Under the pieces are notes generated by a model. The model worked only from the letters and a program-made list of their open reading frames with translations. It was not told the DNA's origin and did not search any database. Made by a program: the position numbers and the translations under genes. 37,966 nucleotides of DNA, taken from contig LJNT01000188.1 of NCBI GenBank assembly GCA_001314685.1, positions 1 to 37,966 of the forward strand, read 5' to 3'. This document shows, one piece after another, positions 1 to 8,417 of this stretch (the first letter of the stretch is position 1; every line of letters begins with the position of its first letter). This DNA is from Rhodobacteraceae bacterium HLUCCA09 (GTDB lineage: Bacteria; Pseudomonadota; Alphaproteobacteria; Rhodobacterales; Rhodobacteraceae).

Positions 1-54
1 GGCCTCGACGGTGGCGCCCTCGGCCCGGCCGCCGTGCGCCTGGCGCGGGCGGGA

Positions 55-88
55 GCCTCCGGCGGGGATATTTTCAGGCAAGAAGAAG
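55..88 (+). repeat. Dispersed intergenic repeat, type B, copy 1
   Basis: The block begins GCCTCCGGCGGGGATATTT and continues into a GCAAGAAGAAG purine run. Almost the same block, inverted, forms the right arm of the palindrome at 19982-20074. It lies just downstream of the surf1 stop codon on the minus strand. I associate this motif with intergenic DNA of Rhodobacteraceae; its function is unknown to me. Confidence 0.7.
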
Positions 89-101
89 AGGCGGGGTGCG
101 C

Positions 102-794
102 TCAGGCGGCGGACCTCTCCGTTCCGGCGCGGGCGGTCTTACGCCGGATGAAGAGGGCTGTCATCCCCAACCAGACGGCGGCGAGGCCGAACCATTGGAC
201 GGCGTAGCCGAGATGGTTGTTGGGGATGCCCTCCGTGCCGACGGGCATGGGCCGGATGCCCTCCTGCGTCGGTTCGGTGGCGCGGGCGACGATCAGCACG
301 GGCTCGGTGCCAAGCGCGGCGGCCATGCGGGCGACGTCGCGGGCGAACCACCAGTTGCCGGCCACGTCGTCGCCCGGGGTGAAGCGGTCGCGCTCGTCGG
401 GCCAGTGCAGGTTGCCGGTGACCGTCAGCGCCGCGGGCGGGCGCTCTGCCTCCTTCGCCCGGTCGGGCACGAAGCCGCGGTCGAGCAGAAGGCGGCGGCC
501 CGTCTCGGTCTCGAAGGCGGTGACGATGCGGAAGCCGGCGCCCAGCGCCTTGTCGCTGACCAGCACGTGCAGCTCGCGCGCGCCCGTCGTACCGGTGGCC
601 CTGACGGGCAGGTAACGGTCTGCCCGAGGGTCGGGGGCAGGCGGCACCGCGACGGGGGCCGCGCCGATACGCGCCTCGATCCCGGCGAGCACGCCCTCCT
701 TCCACTCCAGCCGCTGGAGCTGCCAGACGCCGAGCGCCACCAGCACCGCCGCGCCGCCGAGGCCCGCGATCAGGGCAAAGAGATAGCGCCGCAT
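102..794 (-). CDS. SURF1 family cytochrome c oxidase assembly protein
   Basis: This is a 230-residue protein of the SURF1 family, an inner-membrane factor that helps insert heme a into subunit I of aa3-type cytochrome c oxidase. The sequence shows the family layout: one membrane helix near residues 4-25, a periplasmic domain with the LLLDRGFVP segment near the middle, and a second helix near the C-terminus followed by a basic tail (FIRRKTARAG). An open frame extends 12 codons further upstream, but the ATG at 794 is preceded by GGAGGG at good spacing and directly precedes the first helix, so I chose it. It is the last gene of the cta cluster on this strand, 114 bp after ctaE. Family assignment is solid; which heme-insertion step it supports is from family knowledge. 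Confidence 0.9.
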   Translation of the reverse strand: MRRYLFALIAGLGGAAVLVALGVWQLQRLEWKEGVLAGIEARIGAAPVAVPPAPDPRADRYLPVRATGTTGARELHVLVSDKALGAGFRIVTAFETETGRRLLLDRGFVPDRAKEAERPPAALTVTGNLHWPDERDRFTPGDDVAGNWWFARDVARMAAALGTEPVLIVARATEPTQEGIRPMPVGTEGIPNNHLGYAVQWFGLAAVWLGMTALFIRRKTARAGTERSAA

Positions 795-836
795 CGCACC
801 CTCCCAACGGAGAGGGGCGCACCCGCGCACGCCCCC

Positions 837-861
837 GGCTTCTTTCTGTCTTCAAATACGC
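837..861 (-). repeat. Dispersed intergenic repeat, type A, copy 2
   Basis: Read on the minus strand this is GCGTATTTG followed by a GACAGAAAGAAGCC run. It matches the arms at 4751-4775, 19983-20006 and 25027-25110. Here it stands alone, without a visible partner arm, between ctaE and surf1. Confidence 0.65.
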
Positions 862-908
862 ATCGACGCGACGGGTCAGGCCCGCGCTGCCGCCGGTGCA
901 GAGAGACC

Positions 909-1712
909 TCAGAGCGCCCAGAGATAGACGGCGAAGAACAGGAACAGCCAGACCACGTCGACGAAGTGCCAGTACCAGGCGGCCGCCTCGAAGCCCACGT
1001 GGTTGTCGGCGGTGAAGTGTCCGGCCCGCACCCGGAGGTAGCAGACGAACAGGAAGATCGTGCCGATGATCACGTGCAGGCCGTGGAAGCCCGTGGCCAT
1101 GAAGAAGTTGGAGAAGAACTTGTCCTCTCCGAACACCCAGTCCTGGTCGACCAGCAGGTAGCGATACTCGTAGGCCTGGAAGGCGGTGAAGAGGATCCCG
1201 AGCAGCACCGCCGCGAGCAGGCCCCACTCCACCTCCTTGCGCTCGCCGTCGTGGACGAGCGCATGGTGCGCCCAGGTCACGGCGCAGCCCGAGAGCAGCA
1301 GGATGACCGTGTTCATCAGCGGCAGCTCGAAGGCGTTGGGGATGTAGAAGTCGGGAGGGACATACTCCGACCCCTCGTACTCGTTCATCGGGTAGAGGGC
1401 GTGCTTGAAGAACGACCAGAACCAGGCCGAGAAGAACATCACCTCGGAGATGATGAACAGGATGAAGCCGTAGCGCAGGCCGAGCTGCACCACCGGCGTG
1501 TGGTCGCCCTCGGCGTTCTCGGCAATCGTGTCGGACCACCACGCGAACATCGTGTAGAGGATCGCCGCGAGTCCGATCAGGAAGAGCCACGGGCCCGCCT
1601 CGTTCATCCACAGCACGGCGCCGAAGAGCATGACGAAGGCGCCGACGGCCGCCACGAAGGGCCAGATCGAGGGCTGCAGGATATGATAGTCGTGGTTCTT
1701 TTCGTGTGCCAT
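909..1712 (-). CDS. ctaE: Cytochrome c oxidase subunit III
   Basis: The 267-residue product is subunit III (CoxC) of the aa3-type cytochrome c oxidase, an integral membrane subunit that stabilises the proton-pumping core. It starts [19 protein letters not shown] and carries the family's helices, including [14 protein letters not shown], the [20 protein letters not shown] loop and the C-terminal [10 protein letters not shown] and [14 protein letters not shown] segments. Length and layout match alphaproteobacterial subunit III. The ATG at 1712 has GAGGGAG upstream; a nine-codon in-frame extension to 1739 has no comparable site. The gene follows ctaG by 33 bp and is presumably co-transcribed with it. 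The catalytic subunit I gene is not in the window. Confidence 0.97.
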   Translation of the reverse strand: MAHEKNHDYHILQPSIWPFVAAVGAFVMLFGAVLWMNEAGPWLFLIGLAAILYTMFAWWSDTIAENAEGDHTPVVQLGLRYGFILFIISEVMFFSAWFWSFFKHALYPMNEYEGSEYVPPDFYIPNAFELPLMNTVILLLSGCAVTWAHHALVHDGERKEVEWGLLAAVLLGILFTAFQAYEYRYLLVDQDWVFGEDKFFSNFFMATGFHGLHVIIGTIFLFVCYLRVRAGHFTADNHVGFEAAAWYWHFVDVVWLFLFFAVYLWAL

Positions 1713-1745
1713 GGCGTGGCTCCCTCGTGGTCCCCGCACGCCCGC

Positions 1746-2318
1746 TCAGTCGAGCGACAGGGCGGCCTGCTCTTCTTCCTCGGGCAGATCCATTTCGTAG
1801 AACGTGTAGCTGAGCGTGATGACCGAGACGTGGCGCGCGTCGCGGTCCTCGACGATCTCGGGATCGACGAAGAACGTGACGGGCATCTCGACGCGCTCGC
1901 CCGGCTGCAGCACCTGCTGCTCGAAGCAGAAGCAGGCGATCTTGGCGAAGTAGCCGCCCGCGGTGAAGGGCGAGACATTGTAGGCGGCAGTGCCGGCGAT
2001 GGGCCGGTCGGTGGGGTTGTAGGCCTCGTAGAAGGCGAGGCCCGTCTCGCCGATGCGCACCTCCATGTCGCGCTGCATCGGGCGGAACTCCCACGGCATG
2101 TCGCGGTCGAGACTGGCGTCGAAGCGCACCCTGATCGTCTGGTCGAGCACCGTGTCGCTGTCGCCGGCGGCGACCGCGGTGGTGCCGCCGTAGCCGGTGA
2201 CGCGGCAGAACCAGTCGTAGAGCGGCACCGAGGCCCAGGCCATCGCGCCCATGAACAGGACGACCGAAACGGTCTGCGCGAGCGTCTTCTGCTTGCCTTC
2301 GAGAGAGCGGAAGATCAT
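1746..2318 (-). CDS. ctaG: Cytochrome c oxidase assembly protein CtaG (Cox11 family)
   Basis: This 190-residue Cox11/CtaG protein delivers copper to the CuB site of subunit I. It is a membrane-anchored periplasmic protein: one helix around residues 14-32, then a beta-rich domain. The copper-binding CFCF motif is present at residues 129-132 (IACFCFEQQ), with a further Cys at 38, as expected for the family. Its ATG overlaps the stop of the preceding 65-codon gene by ATGA, so translation is probably coupled. All key residues I can check are intact. Confidence 0.96.
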   Translation of the reverse strand: MIFRSLEGKQKTLAQTVSVVLFMGAMAWASVPLYDWFCRVTGYGGTTAVAAGDSDTVLDQTIRVRFDASLDRDMPWEFRPMQRDMEVRIGETGLAFYEAYNPTDRPIAGTAAYNVSPFTAGGYFAKIACFCFEQQVLQPGERVEMPVTFFVDPEIVEDRDARHVSVITLSYTFYEMDLPEEEEQAALSLD

Positions 2319-2512
2319 TGGCCGACTCCCTCCTGCGGGGGCAGCATCTCGGGGCGCAGGACGTGGTCGAAGCCCTCGATGCCGCCGGTCTGCTGCACCT
2401 TGACGACCGACAGGCCGAAGACGATGGCGGCGAAGGCGGCGAGCAGCACCGCCACGCCGACATTGCGGCCGCGGCGGCGCGCGTGCAACTCGTGGGTTGC
2501 GCGGATGGTCAT
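2315..2512 (-). CDS. Small membrane protein of the cta cluster (CoxF-like)
   Basis: A 65-residue protein with a basic N-terminus (residues 1-16), one transmembrane helix at about 17-37 and a short polar tail containing [16 protein letters not shown]. Small single-span proteins of this kind sit between ctaB and ctaG in many alphaproteobacteria and are annotated as CoxF-like or hypothetical. The gene overlaps both neighbours by ATGA (with ctaB at 2509-2512 and with ctaG at 2315-2318), which strongly supports it as real and translationally coupled. A role in oxidase assembly is inferred from position only. Confidence 0.85.
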   Translation of the reverse strand: MTIRATHELHARRRGRNVGVAVLLAAFAAIVFGLSVVKVQQTGGIEGFDHVLRPEMLPPQEGVGQ

Positions 2513-3468
2513 GTCCAGCCTCCCCAGATGCCGAAGGATTTCAGCGTCGCATCCACGAGGAGCGCGCCGAAGTGGAGGAAAAGATATGTCAGCGACAGGC
2601 GGAACACACGCTTTTCCGTCGCGTAGCCATCCTCCTCGGCGTCGGTCGTGGTCCGCTTGCGGATCGCCCAGGCGCCCCGCAGGAACAGCGCGTTGCAGGC
2701 GAGCGCGGTGGCCAGATAGACAGGCCCGCCGATCGAGGTGAAGGCGATGCCGACGGCGAGCGCCGCAAGCGCCACCGTGTAGACCAGGATATGGGTGCGC
2801 GTCGCGTCATGGCCATGGGTGACGGTGAGCATCGGCACGCCGGCCTTGGAATAGTCGTCCTTCATGAACAGCGCGAGCGCCCAGAAATGCGGCGGTGTCC
2901 ACATGAAGATGAGGGCGAACATCAGCACCGCCTCGAGGCTGACCGTGCCTGTCGCCGCGACCCACCCGATCATTGGCGGGAAGGCGCCCGCCGCGCCCCC
3001 GATCACGATGTTCTGCGGGGTCGAGCGCTTGAGCCACATCGTGTAGATCACGGCGTAGAAGAAGATGGTGAAGGCGAGCAGCGCCGCCGCGGCGAGGTTG
3101 GCCGCGAGCGCCAGCATCATCACCGAGATCAGCGACAGGCCGAGCCCGAGCGCCAGCGCCTCGCCCGGGGCCACGCGGCCCGCGGGCACCGGCCGCTTCG
3201 CGGTGCGCCGCATCACCTCGTCGATATCGGCATCCCACCACATGTTGAGCGCGCCCGAGGCCCCTGCCCCGATCGCGATGAACAGGATCGCGGTGAAGAC
3301 GAGAAAGGGGTGGACGGGAACCGGCGCCACCAGCATCCCCACAAGCGCGGTGAAGACGACGAGCGACATCACCCGCGGCTTGAGCAGGTCGACGTAGTCG
3401 CGGAACGAGGGCTCCGCCTCTCGGGGGATCTCGCGGGGGATGCTCTGGTGCAGGCTCGCGTCTGTCAT
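2509..3468 (-). CDS. ctaB: Protoheme IX farnesyltransferase (heme O synthase)
   Basis: The 319-residue UbiA-family membrane prenyltransferase converts heme B to heme O, the first step to heme A for the oxidase encoded here. The family motif [20 protein letters not shown] is present near residues 75-95, with the Asp residues that bind Mg-diphosphate, and so is the second region [17 protein letters not shown]. About eight to nine hydrophobic helices follow. The start at 3468 (MTDASLHQ) fits homologues. An open frame extends 85 codons upstream but encodes low-quality Arg/Ser/Pro-rich sequence that overlaps the end of ctaC. No Shine-Dalgarno sequence is visible; instead the start lies inside a small tandem repeat (see 3453-3494). 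Confidence 0.95.
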   Translation of the reverse strand: MTDASLHQSIPREIPREAEPSFRDYVDLLKPRVMSLVVFTALVGMLVAPVPVHPFLVFTAILFIAIGAGASGALNMWWDADIDEVMRRTAKRPVPAGRVAPGEALALGLGLSLISVMMLALAANLAAAALLAFTIFFYAVIYTMWLKRSTPQNIVIGGAAGAFPPMIGWVAATGTVSLEAVLMFALIFMWTPPHFWALALFMKDDYSKAGVPMLTVTHGHDATRTHILVYTVALAALAVGIAFTSIGGPVYLATALACNALFLRGAWAIRKRTTTDAEEDGYATEKRVFRLSLTYLFLHFGALLVDATLKSFGIWGGWT

Positions 3469-3494
3469 CTGGGCTCGCGTCTCGGCTCGCGTCT
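3453..3494 (-). repeat. Triple short repeat spanning the ctaB start codon
   Basis: GGCTCGCGTCT on the plus strand occurs at 3453-3463, 3472-3482 and 3484-3494. On the minus strand these read AGACGCGAGCC. One copy is inside the first ctaB codons (Asp-Ala-Ser) and two lie where a ribosome-binding site would be expected. A GGCCGC/GCGGCC hairpin at 3506-3520 lies just upstream of them in the ctaB leader. Confidence 0.75.
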
Positions 3495-3601
3495 GTGCTC
3501 GCTCGGGCCGCCGGGCGGCCACTTCGTCGTTTCGTCCGGGCGGTCGGCGGGCGTGCCGCCCGGCCTTGCCGGCGGCCGGTCGGGCGCCCTGCCTCGCGGG
3601 G

Positions 3602-4513
3602 TCACTCGGCCGCGGCCACGTCGACCTCGCGGGGCGTGCCCGCATAGACCTCGATCGCGCTGTCGAGCCAGGCCTCGTACTCCTCCTGGCTGACCGCCTT
3701 GACGGTGATCGGCATGTAGGCATGGGCGATCCCGCAAAGCTCGGAGCACTGGCCGAAATACACCCCCGGCTCGTCGACCGTGAACCACAGCTCGGCGAGG
3801 CGGCCCGGCACCCCGTCCTGCTTGACGCCGAAGGCCGGGATCGTCCACGAATGGATCACGTCGGACGCGGTCACCTGCACGACAATCGTCTGGCCCACGG
3901 GCACGACCATGGCGGTGTCGGTCGCGAGCAGGAAGTGCTCGCGGGCATACCCCGCCTCCTCCAGTTGCGCCTCGACCTCGGGCGTCAGGCGATTGTCGCC
4001 GCCGGTGGCAGGCGAGCCGATCATGTAGCTGTCGAAGTTGAACTCGTGGTCGGGATACTCGTAGTTCCACGCCCACTGAAAGCCCGTCGCCTTGATCGTG
4101 ACGTCGGCCTCGGGGATCACCTGCTGCTTGAACAGCACCGGCAGCGAGAAGGCGCCGATGAAGACGAGGATCATCACCGGCCCGAGCGTCCACGCGACCT
4201 CGAGCGGGGAATTGTGCGTGAACGTGCCGGGCTCGGGGTTTCTGCGCGAATTGTAGCGCAGGATCACGTAGCCGAGCAGCCCCAGCACCAGCAGCGTGAT
4301 GCCGGTGATGATGGCCAGCAGCATCCCGTCGAGCCATTGCAGGTCGCGCGCCAGCTCGGTCGCGGCCGGCTGGAACCCGAGCGCGCCCTGTTCGGGAACC
4401 CCGATGATCGGCAGGTCGCGCGGCTCGACGAGCTCCTGCGCCGCGGCGGCGAGGGGGAGGGTGGCGAAAAGGGCGCCGCCGAGAAGCGCGCGCACCGGCA
4501 TGGCAGGTCGCAT
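3602..4513 (-). CDS. ctaC: Cytochrome c oxidase subunit II
   Basis: This 303-residue CoxB/CtaC protein carries the CuA centre that receives electrons from cytochrome c. A signal peptide (residues 1-22, ending LPLAAAAQE) is followed by two membrane helices (near [21 protein letters not shown] and [18 protein letters not shown]) and a periplasmic cupredoxin domain. The CuA ligands are visible: CSELC at residues 256-260, followed by H264 and M267, with the upstream His in [11 protein letters not shown]. The aromatic electron-entry region appears as [11 protein letters not shown]. The start at 4513 gives a normal leader; a second ATG at 4501 is possible. The frame is open far upstream, but that extension is not leader-like. 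It heads the cta cluster; a 133-bp spacer separates it from ctaB. Confidence 0.96.
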   Translation of the reverse strand: MRPAMPVRALLGGALFATLPLAAAAQELVEPRDLPIIGVPEQGALGFQPAATELARDLQWLDGMLLAIITGITLLVLGLLGYVILRYNSRRNPEPGTFTHNSPLEVAWTLGPVMILVFIGAFSLPVLFKQQVIPEADVTIKATGFQWAWNYEYPDHEFNFDSYMIGSPATGGDNRLTPEVEAQLEEAGYAREHFLLATDTAMVVPVGQTIVVQVTASDVIHSWTIPAFGVKQDGVPGRLAELWFTVDEPGVYFGQCSELCGIAHAYMPITVKAVSQEEYEAWLDSAIEVYAGTPREVDVAAAE

Positions 4514-4577
4514 ATGTGTCGTCCCGTTCGCTATGGCGCGTGGGCCGCGCGGCCCGCCCCCCGCTCCTGCACGGGAG

Positions 4578-4593
4578 CCACGGCATACCGTGG
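4578..4593. promoter_or_regulatory. Perfect inverted repeat upstream of ctaC
   Basis: CCACGG-CATA-CCGTGG is a perfect 6-bp inverted repeat with a 4-nt centre, 65 bp upstream of the ctaC start, in the 496-bp gap between the divergent ctaC and tldD genes. It could be an operator or a leader hairpin. No regulator can be named from sequence alone. Confidence 0.4.
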
Positions 4594-4750
4594 TGCGCTG
4601 TCTGATCGGCGAGTAAGCATAGCCGGGCATGGCGCACAAGCACGGCCGACGCGGCAAAGAGACACAACATGTCGCATGTCGCGCGCTCCCGATCGCCAGC
4701 CGTGCCGCGCGCCATCTGGCGCTTCGGTGCATCTGCGGAGAGCACGGGCA

Positions 4751-4775
4751 GCGTATTTGCGACAGGAAGGAAGCC
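4751..4775 (+). repeat. Dispersed intergenic repeat, type A, copy 3
   Basis: GCGTATTTG followed by CGACAGGAAGGAAGCC is a somewhat diverged copy of the repeat at 837-861 and 25026-25110. It lies between divergent genes, so it cannot be a transcription terminator for either neighbour. Apart from this, the palindrome at 4578 and the tldD promoter candidate, I see nothing in the 4514-5009 gap. Confidence 0.6.
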
Positions 4776-4936
4776 AGGTGCACGCGCGTCGCCCTCTGCC
4801 CGCGCATCGTGGCCCGGTGGACCGATGGCCCGCTCCCCGGCGTCCTTCTGCCTGCTCCGTCTACGCGGGGGCGCGATCGGGCGACCGGGCGCCTCGGCGG
4901 GCAGGAGCGCGCACCCCCCGTGTTGCGCGTGCAGCG

Positions 4937-4964
4937 TTGCGCGTGCAGCCGGCCGCGCCATATG
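4937..4964 (+). promoter_or_regulatory. Candidate tldD promoter
   Basis: TTGCGC at 4937-4942 and CATATG at 4959-4964 are spaced by 16 bp, which is compatible with a housekeeping sigma factor. It would give a leader of about 40 nt containing AGAAGG some 10 nt before the tldD ATG. Confidence 0.4.
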
Positions 4965-5009
4965 ACAGGAAAGCCGCCTTGCCCCGCCCCTCCCAGAAGG
5001 CCCATCCCC

Positions 5010-6425
5010 ATGACGCATTTCCGCCCGTTCGAGACCCGCGTGACCGAGGAAGACGCCCGCGCCGCCCTGCGCGCGGCGACCGAGGGCGCCGACGACGGCG
5101 AGCTGTTTCTCGAGCGGCGCCGCTCCGAGGTGCTGTCGTTCGACGACGGCCGCCTGCGCACGGCGAGCTTCGATGCCGCCGAGGGCTTCGGCCTGCGCGC
5201 GGTCAGGGGCGAGACGGCAGGCTACGCCCATTCGACCGAGATCAGCGCGCAGGCGATCGCCCGCGCGGCCGAGACGGCGCGGCTCGCCGTGGGCGACGGT
5301 GGCGGCACGCTGGCCGAGCCGCCGCGGCCGACCAACGTGCGGCTCTACGACGACGATGACCCGATCGGCGAGGCCGCCTTTGCCGACAAGGTCGACTGCC
5401 TGCGCGAGATCGACGCCTTCGCCCGCGGGCTCGACCCGCGCGTCGTGCAGGTGAGCGCGACCCTCGCCGCGAGTCACCAGGAGGTCGCGATCCTGCGCCC
5501 CGACGGGCATCTCGTGGAGGATGTCCGCCCGATGACGCGCCTCAACGTCGCCGTCATCGTCGAGGAGGGAGGGCGGCGCGAGCAGGGCGGCACCGGTGGC
5601 GGCGGGCGCACGGCGCTGTCGCTCCTGCTCGACCGGCCCCGATGGGAGGGGATGGTGCGCGAGGCCCTGCGCATCGCCCTCGTCAACCTTTCGGCCGAGG
5701 CGGCGCCAGCCGGCGTGATGGACGTGGTGCTGGGTCCGGGCTGGCCGGGCATTCTGCTGCACGAGGCGATCGGGCACGGCCTCGAGGGCGATTTCAACCG
5801 CAAGAAGCACTCTGCCTTCGCCGGTCTCATGGGGCAGCAGGTGGCCGCCAGCGGCGTCACCGTGCTCGACGACGGCACGCTGCCGGGGCGGCGCGGCTCG
5901 ATCACCGTCGACGACGAGGGCACACCCTCGGGCAAGAACGTGCTGATCGAGGACGGGGTGCTGGTGGGCTTCATGCAGGACCGGCAGAATGCCCGCCTGA
6001 TGGGGGTGGAGGCCACCGGCAACGGGCGCCGGCAGAGCTACGCCCACCCGCCGATGCCGCGGATGACCAACACCTACATGCTGGCCGGCCCGCACGCGCC
6101 TGCGGACATCGTGACCGGCCTCGAGGACGGGATCTACGCCGTGGGCTTCGGCGGCGGGCAGGTCGACATCACCAACGGCAAGTTTGTCTTTTCCTGCACC
6201 GAGGCCTATCGCGTGAAGAACGGCGTCGTCGGCGCGCCGGTCAAGGGCGCCACCCTGATCGGCGACGGCGCGACGGCGCTGCGCCATGTCGAGGCGGTGG
6301 GCAACGACCTCGAGCTCGATCCCGGCATCGGCAATTGCGGGAAGGCCGGCCAGTGGGTGCCGGTCGGCGTGGGCCAGCCGACGCTGCGGATCGGGGGGCT
6401 GACGGTGGGCGGTGCCGAAGCCTGA
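5010..6425 (+). CDS. tldD: Metalloprotease TldD
   Basis: The 471-residue product is TldD, which forms a heterodimeric zinc peptidase with TldE/PmbA and degrades unfolded peptides (in enterobacteria it also processes microcin B17 and CcdA). The zinc motif HEAIGH lies at residues 251-256, followed by GLEGDF, and the conserved [15 protein letters not shown] and RMTNTYML segments follow. The C-terminal [14 protein letters not shown] is also typical. The start at 5010 (MTHFRPF) is preceded by AGAAGG; the longer open frame is not conserved-looking. No tldE is in the window. The stop codon lies inside a short degenerate repeat (6419-6520). Confidence 0.96.
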   Translation: MTHFRPFETRVTEEDARAALRAATEGADDGELFLERRRSEVLSFDDGRLRTASFDAAEGFGLRAVRGETAGYAHSTEISAQAIARAAETARLAVGDGGGTLAEPPRPTNVRLYDDDDPIGEAAFADKVDCLREIDAFARGLDPRVVQVSATLAASHQEVAILRPDGHLVEDVRPMTRLNVAVIVEEGGRREQGGTGGGGRTALSLLLDRPRWEGMVREALRIALVNLSAEAAPAGVMDVVLGPGWPGILLHEAIGHGLEGDFNRKKHSAFAGLMGQQVAASGVTVLDDGTLPGRRGSITVDDEGTPSGKNVLIEDGVLVGFMQDRQNARLMGVEATGNGRRQSYAHPPMPRMTNTYMLAGPHAPADIVTGLEDGIYAVGFGGGQVDITNGKFVFSCTEAYRVKNGVVGAPVKGATLIGDGATALRHVEAVGNDLELDPGIGNCGKAGQWVPVGVGQPTLRIGGLTVGGAEA

Positions 6426-6520
6426 CCCCGCAGCGTGCCCCTGACGCGTGCCCCCTGAGCCTGACCCCGAAGCGTGTCTGCGAAGCGTGCCCCTGAAGTC
6501 CGGCCCTTGAGCCTGACCCC
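6419..6520 (+). repeat. Degenerate short repeats at the tldD 3' end
   Basis: AGCCTGACCCCGCAGCGTG at 6419-6437 (including the tldD stop codon) recurs as AGCCTGACCCCGAAGCGTG at 6458-6476 and, shortened, at 6510-6520. The related units CAGCGTGCCCCTGA (6431-6444) and AAGCGTGCCCCTGA (6483-6496) interleave with them. The pattern suggests local duplication from the gene end. Confidence 0.7.
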
Positions 6521-6910
6521 ACGGCGCCGGGGCTGCGCCTCGCTGCGGCACTCGTGGGCGCGGCGCGCGTGCCCTCTTTTCGGAATTCGTCTTCGTCAAC
6601 GAGGCACCGGCTTGCGCGGTGCTCGCAGAGGTGAGCGTGGCGGGCATGGCGGGCATGGCCCGGGCGCGCCACGCGGTCTGGTGAAGTGGCCCTTCCACGG
6701 TGCGCTCGCCTGCGTGCTCTCGGCCGGGCTTTCCGTCTCGGCCCACCCGGGGCTGTGGGTGGCGCAGCGCGGGATTCTCGTCGAAGACGCAACTTTTTTC
6801 TTGGTGATTGCGAGGACTTGTCTTTTTCTCGACGCGATCGGGCGGGCGTTTACCAGCAATTAACCGGTTCACCATAGTAATGGGGGTGCAAGAGACGGAG
6901 CGGCGGCAGG
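6426..6910 (+). other. 485-bp gene-free region between tldD and dprA
   Basis: The left part holds the degenerate repeats. I see no convincing gene in the middle. The last about 125 bases (from 6785) are markedly more AT-rich than their surroundings, with T-runs and an ATTAACCGGTTCACCATAG stretch at 6858-6876 that includes TTAACC, a half-site of the CtrA consensus. This is the likely promoter region of dprA; no clear -35/-10 pair could be fixed. Confidence 0.4.
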
Positions 6911-8227
6911 TTGGATTTGTTTTCTTCCCCACCCCCCCTCGCACCACCCACCTCGGAAGGAAATGAGCTGTCGTGGCTTCGTCTCTTGCGCTCCCGCCGG
7001 GTGGGCCCCACGACATTCCGCCGCCTGATCGCCGAGCATGAGGGCTCGGCCGAGGCGGCGCTCGCCGAGTTACCGAGAATCGCCGCTGCCGCCGGCGCCG
7101 AGGGCTACGCGCCCTGCCCGCCCGCGCAGGCCCGAGCCGAGCTCGAGGCCGGGCGCCGCGCGGGCGCCGTGCCGCTCTTTCTCGATCATCCGGCCTTTCC
7201 CGACCTTCTCCGCGACCAGGACGATGCGCCACCGCTCCTCTGGGCCCGCGGCGAGCTGTCGCTGCTCGCGCGTCCCGCGGTGGGCCTCGTCGGCGCGCGC
7301 AACGCCTCGTCGCTCGGCCTGCGGATGGCGCGCAGCCTCGCACGCGGCCTCGGCGCGGCGAGCTTCGTCACGGTGTCGGGGCTGGCCCGCGGCATCGACG
7401 CCGCCGCCCACGCCGCGAGCCTCGAGACCGGCACCATCGCCGTGCTCGCCGGGGGCGTCGACGTGCCCTATCCGCCCGAGAACGAGGGGCTGCTGCGCCA
7501 GATCGCCGGGGCGGGCCTCGTTCTGTCTGAGATGCCGCCGGGGCTGCGTCCGCAGGCACGCCATTTCCCGCGCCGCAACCGCATCATCGCCGGGCTCGGC
7601 CGCGCGCTGGTGGTGGTCGAGGCGGCGGCGCGCTCCGGCAGCCTGATCACCGCGCGCGATGCCGCCGATCTGGGGCGAGAGGTGCTCGCCGTGCCCGGCC
7701 ACCCGTTCGACGCCCGCGCCGCGGGCTGCAACATGCTGATCCGCGACGGGGCCGCGCTCGTGCGCGGCCCCGACGACGTGCGGGCCGCCCTCGACCCCGC
7801 GATCTCCGCCGAGGCCGGGGCGGCGACGGCGCCCCCTGCCCAGGCCGCTCGCCCCGCGGCGGCGCCACGGTCAGAGACGCCCCGCCCGGCACCCGATGCC
7901 CCGGCGATCCCGACCGGCTCCGACGCCGCCCGCAACCCGGGTGCGCCGCCGGTCGCCCGCGCCACCGACGCATCGCACACACCGCCCGGTCGCCCCGCCG
8001 GGGCATGCAACCGCACCGGCCTGACAGACGGGCCGGCACGCGCCAGCCTGCCGACCGGCGCCGCGCGCGCGGCGATCCTCGAGCGTCTCGGCGCCGCGCC
8101 GATCGACGAGGACTCGCTCTTGCGCGACAGCGGTCTCGCGCGCCCCTCGTTCGCCGCCACCCTCACCGAACTCGAGATGGACGGGCTGGTGCGCCGCGCC
8201 CCCGGCGGGCTGCTCTCGCGCGGCTGA
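6911..8227 (+). CDS. dprA: DNA-processing protein DprA
   Basis: DprA (438 residues) protects incoming single-stranded DNA and loads RecA during natural transformation; in Rhodobacter it also serves recipients of gene-transfer-agent DNA. The Rossmann-fold core shows the family motifs VGARNASSLG, SGLARGIDAAAH, FPRRNRIIAGL and SGSLITARDAADLGREVLAVPG (about residues 125-265). A long Ala/Pro-rich linker (about 295-375) leads to a C-terminal winged-helix domain (ILERLGAAPIDEDSLL to the end). The reading frame has no upstream ATG; the TTG at 6911 after GGCGGCAGG is the best start and fits the family N-terminus. It lies upstream of topA, a common pairing in this family. Confidence 0.94.
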   Translation: MDLFSSPPPLAPPTSEGNELSWLRLLRSRRVGPTTFRRLIAEHEGSAEAALAELPRIAAAAGAEGYAPCPPAQARAELEAGRRAGAVPLFLDHPAFPDLLRDQDDAPPLLWARGELSLLARPAVGLVGARNASSLGLRMARSLARGLGAASFVTVSGLARGIDAAAHAASLETGTIAVLAGGVDVPYPPENEGLLRQIAGAGLVLSEMPPGLRPQARHFPRRNRIIAGLGRALVVVEAAARSGSLITARDAADLGREVLAVPGHPFDARAAGCNMLIRDGAALVRGPDDVRAALDPAISAEAGAATAPPAQAARPAAAPRSETPRPAPDAPAIPTGSDAARNPGAPPVARATDASHTPPGRPAGACNRTGLTDGPARASLPTGAARAAILERLGAAPIDEDSLLRDSGLARPSFAATLTELEMDGLVRRAPGGLLSRG

Positions 8228-8348
8228 GCCGGGCAGAGACGCTCTCGCGGCACGGCGGACAGCACGACGCCGGGCGCCGGGGCGCGGGGGACCGGGCGTG
8301 GCGCAACGGGCGCCACCGAGGCCCCTCGCCCTGCCGCGGCGGGGCGGA

Positions 8349-8377
8349 TTGACAAGGCGCGGCGGCCCCCCACATGG
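8349..8377 (+). promoter_or_regulatory. Candidate topA promoter
   Basis: A perfect -35 hexamer TTGACA at 8349-8354 is followed after 17 bp by ACATGG, a weak -10. The predicted start point would leave a leader of about 35 nt with GGAAAAGGA before the topA ATG. topA may therefore be transcribed independently of dprA. Confidence 0.5.
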
Positions 8378-8417
8378 TCGCGGGCCGCCAAGCCACGCCC
8401 GCCGGAAAAGGATTCGC

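Noticed and set aside
96-2741. 881-codon plus-strand open frame opposite the cta genes
   Set aside because: It is antisense to surf1, ctaE and ctaG, which have clear homology. Its product is His/Arg/Glu-rich shadow sequence typical of high-GC DNA.
3465-7343. 1292-codon minus-strand open frame
   Set aside because: It spans ctaC, tldD and part of dprA in the wrong frame or strand; the composition is low complexity and the known genes explain the region.
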